DNA of 16,605 nt from Rhodocyclaceae bacterium (GTDB lineage: Bacteria; Pseudomonadota; Gammaproteobacteria; Burkholderiales; Rhodocyclaceae), in NCBI GenBank assembly GCA_023253415.1, contig JALRGK010000184.1, positions 1 to 16,605 of the forward strand. Direction: 5' to 3'. Shown here in pieces: positions 1 through 6,866 of the stretch (positions within the stretch are counted from its first letter, which is position 1; every line of letters begins with the position of its first letter). The notes beneath the pieces were generated by a model. The model had not been told where the DNA came from. It saw only the letters and a program-made list of their open reading frames with translations, and searched no databases. The position numbers were made by a program, and so were the translations under genes.

Positions 1-251
1 CCATTTGCGTTGGCAAGAGTACCTATGCGCGTTGCGGAATCATCGTCAACGTCACGCCCTTTGAGCCCGAGTGGGAAGGTTATGTCACCCTGGAGTTTTC
101 CAATACCACTCCATTGCCAGCCAAAATTTATGCTGGCGAGGGTTGCGCTCAAGTCCTTTTCTTTGAGAGCGATGAAGTATGCGGCACCTCCTACAAAGAC
201 CGTGGCGGTAAGTACCAAGGCCAACACGGCGTTACTCTTCCCAACACCTAA
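1..251 (+). CDS. dcd: dCTP deaminase, C-terminal part (5' end outside window)
   Basis: Cytosolic enzyme that deaminates dCTP to dUTP, feeding dUMP to thymidylate synthase after Dut acts. Reading from base 3 gives 82 residues, starting ICVGKSTYARCGIIVNV and ending GGKYQGQHGVTLPNT before TAA at 249-251. The full family protein is about 188-193 residues, so a bit over half is missing upstream. The segments GKSTYAR and VTLEFSN carry the Ser, Arg and Glu known as active-site residues in E. coli Dcd (Ser111, Arg115, Glu138). The sequence is of the monofunctional proteobacterial type; I see no sign of a dCTP deaminase/dUTPase fusion in the visible part. The decarboxylase gene starts six bases after the stop, so the two may be co-transcribed. 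Identification is firm; only the N-terminus is unseen. Confidence 0.96.
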   Translation, partial: ICVGKSTYARCGIIVNVTPFEPEWEGYVTLEFSNTTPLPAKIYAGEGCAQVLFFESDEVCGTSYKDRGGKYQGQHGVTLPNT

Positions 252-257
252 GCCATC

Positions 258-2516
258 ATGAAATTCCGTTTCCCGATCATCATCATTGATGAAGACTTCC
301 GCTCCGAGAACATTTCCGGTTCGGGTATTCGTGACCTCGCAGTTGCGATTGAGGGAGAGGGGATCGAGGTCATCGGCCTTACTAGCTATGGGGATCTCAC
401 TTCGTTTGCGCAGCAAGCCTCACGGGCATCCTGCTTCATTTTGTCGATTGACGATGAAGAGTTTGACGCCGTTATCGACTCTGAAGACAGTGATCTACCC
501 GCGATTGCTAACTTGCGTTCCTTTGTTGTCGAAGTGCGCAAACGCAATGAGGATATTCCGATCTTTTTGTATGGTGAGACCCGTACCTCGCGCCACATTC
601 CCAATGATATTCTGCGCGAGCTGCATGGCTTCATTCATATGAACGAGGACACTCCGGAGTTTGTGGCCCGCCATATTATTCGTGAGGCTAAAGTGTATTT
701 AGACTCCCTGGCGCCACCTTTCTTTCGGGCGCTTACCCACTACGCCTCTGAGGGCTCCTATTCATGGCATTGCCCAGGACATTCAGGAGGTGTTGCCTTC
801 TTGAAGAGTCCCGTTGGTCGCATGTTCCATCAATTTTTTGGTGAGAACATGTTGCGTGCCGACGTCTGTAATGCGGTTGAGGAGTTGGGTCAGTTACTGG
901 ATCACACTGGACCCGTGGTGGCGAGTGAGCGCAATGCGGCACGCATTTTTAACGCGGATCACTTATTTTTTGTTACTAATGGTACGTCGACCTCGAACAA
1001 AATTGTTTGGCATTCAACCGTTGCTCCTGGAGATGTTGTTTTAGTGGATCGCAATTGCCATAAGTCCGTGATTCATTCGATCATGATGATGGGTGCAATC
1101 CCGGTCTTCTTGATGCCTACACGTAATCACCTTGGCATTATTGGACCGATTCCAAAGGAAGAGTTTGAGTGGGCCAATATCCAGAAAAAAATTGCAGCCA
1201 ACCCCTTCATTAAAGATAAAAATGTTGTGCCACGGGTCTTAACCATTACCCAAAGCACCTATGATGGGATTGTCTATAACGTTGAAATGATTAAGTCGAT
1301 GCTCGATGGCAAGGTCGACAGCTTGCATTTTGATGAGGCTTGGTTGCCGCATGCGGCCTTTCATCCCTTCTATCAAGATATGCATGCAATCGGGCAGCAT
1401 CGCAAGCGTCCACAGAAGAGCCTATTGTTCTCGACCCAGTCCACCCATAAGTTGCTTGCTGGCCTATCGCAAGCCTCCCAAGTTTTGGTGCAGGATGCCC
1501 AAGAGCGCAAACTCGATCGGGATTGCTTTAACGAGGCCTACTTAATGCATACCTCGACTAGCCCCCAGTACGCCATCATTGCGTCGTGCGATGTGTCCGC
1601 AGCGATGATGGAGTCGCCCGGCGGCACAACCTTAGTTGAAGAGTCGATTGCAGAAGCTCTTGATTTTCGTCGTGCGATGCGCAAGGTCGATGAGGAGTTC
1701 GGCGCCGACGACTGGTGGTTCCAGGTCTGGGGCCCGGATGATTTGTCGGAAGAAGGTATTGAAGAGCGCGAAGCCTGGATGTTGAAACCGGGGGAGCGTT
1801 GGCACGGCTTTGGCCAGCTGGCGGATGGGTTCAATATGCTCGATCCGATCAAGGCGACGATTATTACGCCGGGGTTGGACGTGGATGGCGCATTCTCTGA
1901 AGAGATCGGCATTCCGGCGGCCATTGTGACCAAATATCTGGCCGAGCATGGCGTGATTGTCGAGAAGTGCGGTCTGTATTCATTCTTCATCATGTTCACC
2001 ATTGGCATTACTAAAGGCCGCTGGAATACCATGGTGACTGAATTGCAGCAGTTCAAGGACGACTACGACAAGAACCAGCCGCTTTGGAAGGTGCTGCCGG
2101 AGTTCTGCCAGAAGCACCCGCGATACGAGCGCGTTGGTTTACGCGATTTGTGCCAACAGATTCACGATGTATACAAGGCCAATGATGTGGCACGTCTGAC
2201 GACCGAGATGTATCTGTCGGATATGGTGCCGGCGATGCGCCCTGCGGACGCATTTGCCAAGATGGCGCACCGAGAGATCGAGCGTGTGCACATTGATGAT
2301 CTGGAAGGCCGCATTACGGCCATGCTGGTGACGCCGTACCCACCGGGTATTCCATTGCTGATTCCGGGTGAGCGCTTCAATAAGACGATTGTGAACTATC
2401 TGCAGTTTGCCCGTGAGTTCAACGAACGCTTCCCGGGTTTTGAGACGGATGTACACGGTCTTGTGAAAGGTGAAAAAGACGGCAAGACGGCGTACTACGT
2501 CGACTGCGTGCGCTAA
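258..2516 (+). CDS. PLP-dependent Orn/Lys/Arg decarboxylase (AdiA/LdcI type)
   Basis: Fold-type I PLP enzyme that decarboxylates a basic amino acid (arginine to agmatine or lysine to cadaverine), for polyamine synthesis or acid consumption in the cytosol. Residues 1 to about 130 form the receiver-like wing domain (it opens with IIIIDEDFRSENISGSG). The core follows, with CPGH at 172-175, HFDEAW around Asp359, and STHK with the PLP-binding Lys398. The C-terminal domain carries PYPPGIP and FPGFETDVHG. The 752-residue length matches E. coli AdiA (755) better than LdcI (715) or SpeC (711). Some parts resemble AdiA (WMLKPGERWHGF), others LdcI (IVTKYLAEHGVIVEK), so I leave the substrate open. There is no clear Shine-Dalgarno before the ATG, and translation may depend on dcd. 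GC is markedly lower over roughly bases 420-1320 than in the rest of the gene. Confidence 0.93.
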   Translation: MKFRFPIIIIDEDFRSENISGSGIRDLAVAIEGEGIEVIGLTSYGDLTSFAQQASRASCFILSIDDEEFDAVIDSEDSDLPAIANLRSFVVEVRKRNEDIPIFLYGETRTSRHIPNDILRELHGFIHMNEDTPEFVARHIIREAKVYLDSLAPPFFRALTHYASEGSYSWHCPGHSGGVAFLKSPVGRMFHQFFGENMLRADVCNAVEELGQLLDHTGPVVASERNAARIFNADHLFFVTNGTSTSNKIVWHSTVAPGDVVLVDRNCHKSVIHSIMMMGAIPVFLMPTRNHLGIIGPIPKEEFEWANIQKKIAANPFIKDKNVVPRVLTITQSTYDGIVYNVEMIKSMLDGKVDSLHFDEAWLPHAAFHPFYQDMHAIGQHRKRPQKSLLFSTQSTHKLLAGLSQASQVLVQDAQERKLDRDCFNEAYLMHTSTSPQYAIIASCDVSAAMMESPGGTTLVEESIAEALDFRRAMRKVDEEFGADDWWFQVWGPDDLSEEGIEEREAWMLKPGERWHGFGQLADGFNMLDPIKATIITPGLDVDGAFSEEIGIPAAIVTKYLAEHGVIVEKCGLYSFFIMFTIGITKGRWNTMVTELQQFKDDYDKNQPLWKVLPEFCQKHPRYERVGLRDLCQQIHDVYKANDVARLTTEMYLSDMVPAMRPADAFAKMAHREIERVHIDDLEGRITAMLVTPYPPGIPLLIPGERFNKTIVNYLQFAREFNERFPGFETDVHGLVKGEKDGKTAYYVDCVR

Positions 2517-2518
2517 AT

Positions 2519-3823
2519 ATGGGGATGAGCGCCGGTGGTGGTCAGATGGCGTCAACTAGCCGTCTGACGCAGTTTATTCTGGGCGCCCTGGTGCTCGGGA
2601 TTGTATCGGGTGCGGTGGTTCATCAACTCGGCGCGGGCACGGCATTTCCGGTGACCTATGCCGAAAATGTCTCGCTATTGACGGATGTTTTTTTGCGCAT
2701 GATCAAGATGATCATCGCGCCGCTGGTGTTCGCAACCCTGGCGGTAGGCATTGCTAGTATGGGCGATAGCAAGACGATTGGTCGGGTGGGGGCTAAAACC
2801 TTCGGCTGGTTCCTGATGATGTCCTTTCTTTCGTTACTGTTGGGGCTGCTGATGGTGCATTTGTTGCAGCCCGGAGCCGGCGTCAACCTTGAGGTGCCTG
2901 CCGCATCGGCGAGTACGGGGCTGGCCGCACCGGGGAACCCGTTGGCTAATTTTCTGCACCATGTGTTTCCGGTCAGCATTATTGACGCGATGGCAAAAAA
3001 CGAGATTCTGCAGATCGTTGTGTTTGCGGTGTTCTTTGGCTTGGCGGGGGCACATCTGGGCCCCAGGGCTGAAGAATTTTTCCGTAACCTCGATATGCTC
3101 TCGCATCTGATGTTGCGCATTACGTCGATGGTGATGAACTTTGCACCGGTTGCCGTATTTGCAGCAGTGTCGGCGGTGATTGCCAAGAGCGGCCTGGGCA
3201 TTCTCGCGACCTACGCACAATTCATGTTGTCGTTCTATGCAGCAATACTGGCGCTCTGGGTCGTCATTGTTCTGATGGGCTCGCTGGTGCTCGGCAAATC
3301 CGTGCTCACTCTGGTGGGTATGCTGCGCCAGCCATTGGTGCTGGCTTTTACGACGGCAAGCTCGGAGGCGGCTTATCCGAAGACCCTGGAACAGGTCGAG
3401 CGTTTTGGCGCACCGAACAAGATTGCATCGTTTGTGTTGCCGGTGGGCTATTCGTTCAATCTGGATGGCTCGATGATTTACTGCACGTTCGCAACGCTAT
3501 TTATTGCTCAAGTGTATGGCATCGAAATGAGCCTGGGCCAGCAATTCGTGATGTTGCTGATGCTGATGGTGACATCGAAGGGGATTGCCGGTGTGCCACG
3601 TGCTTCTTTGGTCGTGATTGCGGCGACGCTGGCACATTTCAACATTCCCGAGGCCGGGGTGCTCTTGATTCTCGGGGTCGATCACTTTTTGGATATGGCG
3701 CGTTCGGCCACCAATGTCCTGGGTAACGGAGTGGCGACCGCGGTGATCGCCAAGTGGGAGGGGGTGCTTAAGCCGGCTGGCGAATCAGATGCACCACCGC
3801 ATAGGGAATCCCCGAGCTGCTGA
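2519..3823 (+). CDS. Dicarboxylate/amino acid:cation symporter (DAACS, GltP/DctA-like)
   Basis: Inner-membrane secondary transporter of the SLC1/DAACS family, taking up glutamate/aspartate or C4-dicarboxylates with H+ or Na+. The protein has 434 residues and many hydrophobic segments, the first at about 17-36. Family landmarks are present: TASSEAA of hairpin 1 (279-285), NLDG of TM7 (314-317), SKGIAGVPRAS of hairpin 2 (353-363), and a TM8 with Asp388, Arg395 and Asn399. Hairpin 2 with GVP and the ending VIAKWEG are closer to E. coli GltP than to DctA (which has GVTGSG), but this does not settle the substrate. It starts two bases after the decarboxylase stop. ATG codons at 2525 and 2546 are alternatives; the last follows GGTGGTGG, so the start is uncertain by up to nine codons. 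The last 56 bases are also antisense coding sequence of folA. Confidence 0.92.
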   Translation: MGMSAGGGQMASTSRLTQFILGALVLGIVSGAVVHQLGAGTAFPVTYAENVSLLTDVFLRMIKMIIAPLVFATLAVGIASMGDSKTIGRVGAKTFGWFLMMSFLSLLLGLLMVHLLQPGAGVNLEVPAASASTGLAAPGNPLANFLHHVFPVSIIDAMAKNEILQIVVFAVFFGLAGAHLGPRAEEFFRNLDMLSHLMLRITSMVMNFAPVAVFAAVSAVIAKSGLGILATYAQFMLSFYAAILALWVVIVLMGSLVLGKSVLTLVGMLRQPLVLAFTTASSEAAYPKTLEQVERFGAPNKIASFVLPVGYSFNLDGSMIYCTFATLFIAQVYGIEMSLGQQFVMLLMLMVTSKGIAGVPRASLVVIAATLAHFNIPEAGVLLILGVDHFLDMARSATNVLGNGVATAVIAKWEGVLKPAGESDAPPHRESPSC

Positions 3824-4280
3824 TGTGCGTTGTGCGAGAAGTTTCCTGCCAGGCGGCGTTAATGGCCGGAAACGTGGTGTCGCCCTCAGCGTCAATTCCG
3901 ACCTCGGTCATGATCAGTTGTCCGGCTAAAGGCAAGGCTTGGCGGTAAAGCTCGGCGCCACCGATGACAAAGGCCCGGGTGTCGCCGACTGCAGTGATCG
4001 CTTCCGGGAGGCTGCCAAATACCTCCGCCCCGGGCGCCGGGTAGCCAGTTTGTCGGGTAATGACCATGTTGCGTCGATTGGGCAGTGGGCGCCCCAGAGA
4101 CTCCCAGGTTTTGCGTCCCATGATGATGGGATGGCCGCTGGTTGTTTCTTTGAAATGCTTGAGATCTTCGGGGAGATGCCAGGGGAGTGCGCCACGACCC
4201 TCCTCGTTGGTGCAGCCGATGATTCCGTTGCGGGCAACGGCAACGATCAGGGCGAGATTCGGATAGATCAGGTCAGCCAT
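3768..4280 (-). CDS. folA: Dihydrofolate reductase
   Basis: Reduces dihydrofolate to tetrahydrofolate with NADPH in the cytosol, renewing the cofactor spent by ThyA, which lies two genes upstream. Visible landmarks are IVAVARNGIIG, LPWHLPEDLKHFK (its Asp aligns with E. coli Asp27), PIIMGRKTWESLGRPLP, VIGGAELY and EGDTTFP (Thr of the E. coli Thr113 motif). From the ATG at 4280 it has 170 residues, slightly longer than the 159 of E. coli. The Met20-type loop, between IG and LPW, holds nine residues against four in E. coli. A TTG at 4301 is in frame but lies deeper in pgi with no advantage, so the ATG was chosen. The gene overlaps the pgi stop by 8 bp, suggesting translational coupling. Its 3' end overlaps the symporter gene by 56 bp, leaving no room for an ordinary intergenic terminator. 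Confidence 0.95.
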   Translation of the reverse strand: MADLIYPNLALIVAVARNGIIGCTNEEGRGALPWHLPEDLKHFKETTSGHPIIMGRKTWESLGRPLPNRRNMVITRQTGYPAPGAEVFGSLPEAITAVGDTRAFVIGGAELYRQALPLAGQLIMTEVGIDAEGDTTFPAINAAWQETSRTTHISSSGIPYAVVHLIRQPA

Positions 4281-5919
4281 GGGTTGTCTGCGTCCAGTCA
4301 ATCAGACCACGGGTGGAAGCGTCCAGCGTTGTTTTGTCGGCATCGCCATTCAACACAGGCAGGACGCGTGAGGCCAGTTGTTTGCCCAGCTCGACGCCCC
4401 ATTGGTCGAAGGAGTTGATGCCCCAGATCACACCCTGAACGAATACTTTGTGCTCGTAGAGCGCCAGTAGCAGGCCCAGGTGATAGGGATCTAGGCGTGG
4501 CAACAACAGCGTGGTCGAGGGCTGGTTGCCAGCAAAGACTTTGTGCGGCAGCAGCGCCTCACGTTGTGCGGCAGGGAGCCCGGCGGCTTCAAGTTCGCTG
4601 CGTGCTTCTGCTTCTGTTTTGCCGAAAGCCAGTGCGGCGCTTTGTGCGAAACAGTTGGCGAGTAGTGGTGCCTGGTGCCCCGGTAGCGGGTAGTCGCTAA
4701 GCGCCGTGGCGATAAAGTCGCAGGGCACCAGCCAGCCACCCTGATGCAGTAGCTGGAAGAATGCGTGTTGACCATTGGCGCCGATTTCGCCCCAGACGAT
4801 GGGGTTGGCGGGGCAGGTGAGCGGCTGGCCGTCGCGATTGACGGTTTTGCCATTGGATTCCATTTCCAGCTGTTGCAGATAGCCGGGCAGGTGACGCAAT
4901 GATTCGTTGTAGGGAACGATCGCCGAGGTATTGGCGCCGAGGAAATTGGTGTTCCAGATGCCGAGCAGTGCCAGTAGCACGGGTAGGTTGTCGATCAGCG
5001 GTGTTTCGCAGAAATGACGATCCATGGCCTGGGCACCGGCCAGGAGTCGTTCGAAGCCGCTCATGCCGATACTGATGGCTAAAGGGAGCCCTACGGCTGA
5101 CCACAGGGAATAGCGTCCACCGACCCAGTCCCACATGGGCAATACTTGTGCCGGTGGAATACCGAATTCGGCCGCGCGTTCGGGGTGTGCTGATACGGCG
5201 ATAAAGTGTTTGGCCAGCGCCTCTTCGGAACCCGTATGCGCCAGCATCCAGTTGCGGGTGCTGGCTGCGTTAATCATCGTTTCCTGCGTCGTGAACGTCT
5301 TGCTAGCAATGATGAACAGCGTTGTCCGTGGATCGAGGGTTTCTAGTAGCGGCGCAAGGTGTGCACCATCCAAATTGGAAACGTAATGCACGTGCAGACC
5401 GGGGTGCGCGAAAGCCGACAAGGCGCGGGTACACATCTTCGGTCCGAGATCCGAACCGCCAATACCGATATTAACGACATGACGGATGGTGTCGCCGGTG
5501 TAACCCTTCCAGTTGCCGCTGCGCAATTGCTCGACGATGGCAGCCATCTGCTGCCGCACCTTGCGCACTTCCGGCATGACATCGAGCTCTCCGGATGGAA
5601 ATGCGGTGTCAGCGAGATGGCGCAGTGCTGGATGCAGTACGGCACGTTCTTCGCTGACATTGATTTTGTCCCCCGCAAACAAACGTTTGCGCCAACCGCT
5701 CACATCGGCGGCTTCGGCGAGTGAAACCAGGTGCTGCAGTACCTCCTGGTCCAGTCGCTGCTTGGAAAAATCAAGCAATAAGCCATCGGTCTGACGCGAG
5801 AAGAGTGGAAAGCGCTCTGGATCGTTGGCGAAGAGTTCACGCAGATGTGTCGTCGACAGGCGGTCACATGCGTCTCGCAGACGTGACCAGGCGGGGGTTT
5901 GTGTAATGTCGCGGCTCAT
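4273..5919 (-). CDS. pgi: Glucose-6-phosphate isomerase
   Basis: Interconverts glucose 6-phosphate and fructose 6-phosphate in glycolysis and gluconeogenesis; a cytosolic dimer in the family. The 548 residues match the E. coli enzyme (549) almost exactly. Both family signatures are present: VGGRYSLWSAVGL, and the C-terminal GINSFDQWGVELGK. Catalytic residues fall where expected: Glu354 in MESNGK, His385 in GQHAF and Lys513 in VELGK. The ATG at 5919 is 18 bases after the thyA stop, and the 3' end overlaps folA by 8 bp. A glycolytic gene therefore sits between the two thymidylate-cycle genes, which are often direct neighbours in this class. The upstream CGGAT gives only weak ribosome-binding support. 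Nothing looks damaged. Confidence 0.97.
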   Translation of the reverse strand: MSRDITQTPAWSRLRDACDRLSTTHLRELFANDPERFPLFSRQTDGLLLDFSKQRLDQEVLQHLVSLAEAADVSGWRKRLFAGDKINVSEERAVLHPALRHLADTAFPSGELDVMPEVRKVRQQMAAIVEQLRSGNWKGYTGDTIRHVVNIGIGGSDLGPKMCTRALSAFAHPGLHVHYVSNLDGAHLAPLLETLDPRTTLFIIASKTFTTQETMINAASTRNWMLAHTGSEEALAKHFIAVSAHPERAAEFGIPPAQVLPMWDWVGGRYSLWSAVGLPLAISIGMSGFERLLAGAQAMDRHFCETPLIDNLPVLLALLGIWNTNFLGANTSAIVPYNESLRHLPGYLQQLEMESNGKTVNRDGQPLTCPANPIVWGEIGANGQHAFFQLLHQGGWLVPCDFIATALSDYPLPGHQAPLLANCFAQSAALAFGKTEAEARSELEAAGLPAAQREALLPHKVFAGNQPSTTLLLPRLDPYHLGLLLALYEHKVFVQGVIWGINSFDQWGVELGKQLASRVLPVLNGDADKTTLDASTRGLIDWTQTTHG

Positions 5920-5937
5920 ACGGTTTTATCCGGCCGG

Positions 5938-6786
5938 TCAGACAGCCACTGGCGCGGCAATGTGTGGATGTGGATCGTAGCCTTCAAGCGAGAAGTCTTC
6001 AAAACGGAAGGCGAACAGATCTTTGACCTCAGGGTTGATGCGCATCACGGGTAAATTACGCGGTTCGCGACTCAATTGCAGTTTGGCCTGTTCCAGGTGG
6101 TTGCTGTACAGATGCGCATCACCCAGCGTGTGAATGAATTCACCAGGTCGATAGCCGCACACCTGGGCAATCATCATCGTCAGTAGTGCGTAGGAGGCAA
6201 TGTTGAATGGCACGCCGAGGAATATGTCAGCGCTCCGCTGATACAGCTGGCATGATAGGCGCGGACGCGGGTCAGCATCGCCCGGCGCGGGTGGTGCCAC
6301 ATAAAACTGGAAGAGCGCGTGGCAGGGTGGCAGGGCCATGCGGTCGACTTCGCCGGGATTCCAGGCGCAGACAAGGTGGCGACGTGAATCCGGGTTGTTC
6401 TTGAGGCCTTCAACGAGCTGCGTGATCTGATCAATCGTGCGAACCGTGGGGGGGGCACCTTCTTTGCCGGGTACGACGGTTTCCCAACGACGCCATTGTT
6501 TGCCATAGACGGGACCCAGTTCACCGTGCTCGTCGGCCCAATCGTCCCAGATAGAAACGCCGTGTTCCTTGAGATAGGCAATGTTGGTGCTGCCCTGCAG
6601 GAACCAGAGCAGTTCGTGAATGATGGAGCGCAGGTGCAGTTTCTTGGTGGTTAGTACCGGGAACCCTTGCTCGAGATCAAAGCGCATTTGCCAGCCGAAT
6701 ACCGAGCGCGTGCCGGTGCCGGTGCGGTCGGTTTTGACGTGGCCATGATCCAGCACGTGTTGCATTAGGTTCAGGTAAGTCTGCAT
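5938..6786 (-). CDS. thyA: Thymidylate synthase (ThyA type)
   Basis: Methylates dUMP to dTMP using 5,10-methylene-tetrahydrofolate as carbon donor and reductant, releasing dihydrofolate for FolA. The 282-residue protein has TDRTGTGT near the N-terminus, HELLWFLQG, the nucleophile Cys155 in LPPCHALFQ, and FNIASYALL, and it ends HPHIAAPVAV as ThyA proteins do. It is 18 residues longer than E. coli ThyA (264). The extra length comes from a stretch after VYGKQWRRW (about residues 102-113) and one after FYVAP (PAPGDADPR). Both precede or follow core motifs without breaking them and look like loop extensions. It is the first gene of the thyA-pgi-folA run and diverges from the M17 peptidase gene across 80 bp. 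A GGA six bases before the ATG is a modest ribosome-binding candidate. Confidence 0.97.
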   Translation of the reverse strand: MQTYLNLMQHVLDHGHVKTDRTGTGTRSVFGWQMRFDLEQGFPVLTTKKLHLRSIIHELLWFLQGSTNIAYLKEHGVSIWDDWADEHGELGPVYGKQWRRWETVVPGKEGAPPTVRTIDQITQLVEGLKNNPDSRRHLVCAWNPGEVDRMALPPCHALFQFYVAPPAPGDADPRPRLSCQLYQRSADIFLGVPFNIASYALLTMMIAQVCGYRPGEFIHTLGDAHLYSNHLEQAKLQLSREPRNLPVMRINPEVKDLFAFRFEDFSLEGYDPHPHIAAPVAV

Positions 6787-6817
6787 GCGAAATCCGTTTT
6801 TTTGCGGGTCTAAACCC

Positions 6818-6823
6818 TATAAT
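6818..6823 (+). promoter_or_regulatory. Candidate sigma70 -10 element for the M17 peptidase gene
   Basis: A perfect TATAAT lies 43 bases before the peptidase ATG, in the 80-bp divergent gap with thyA. A start site near 6830 would give a leader of about 37 bases. The -35 region at proper spacing is poor (CGTTTT with 17 bp), so the call rests on the -10 match and its location. The opposite strand reads ATTATA here and might contribute to thyA transcription, but no good hexamer pair is visible for it. Confidence 0.45.
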
Positions 6824-6866
6824 CATCGCATATTTCTACCCTCGGAATCTCCGAAAGCCCTCCAAT

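Noticed and set aside
10..261. 83-codon frame with an ATG start at the window edge
   Set aside because: The frame starting at base 3 is the true dcd C-terminus; this other frame is a shadow.
2559..2568. GCCGTCTGAC resembling the Neisseria DNA uptake sequence
   Set aside because: It differs at the last core base from GCCGTCTGAA and I saw no other copy, so chance is sufficient.
4281..4301. TTG start extending DHFR by seven residues
   Set aside because: The extension is pgi sequence read out of frame and ATG 4280 gives a standard N-terminus.
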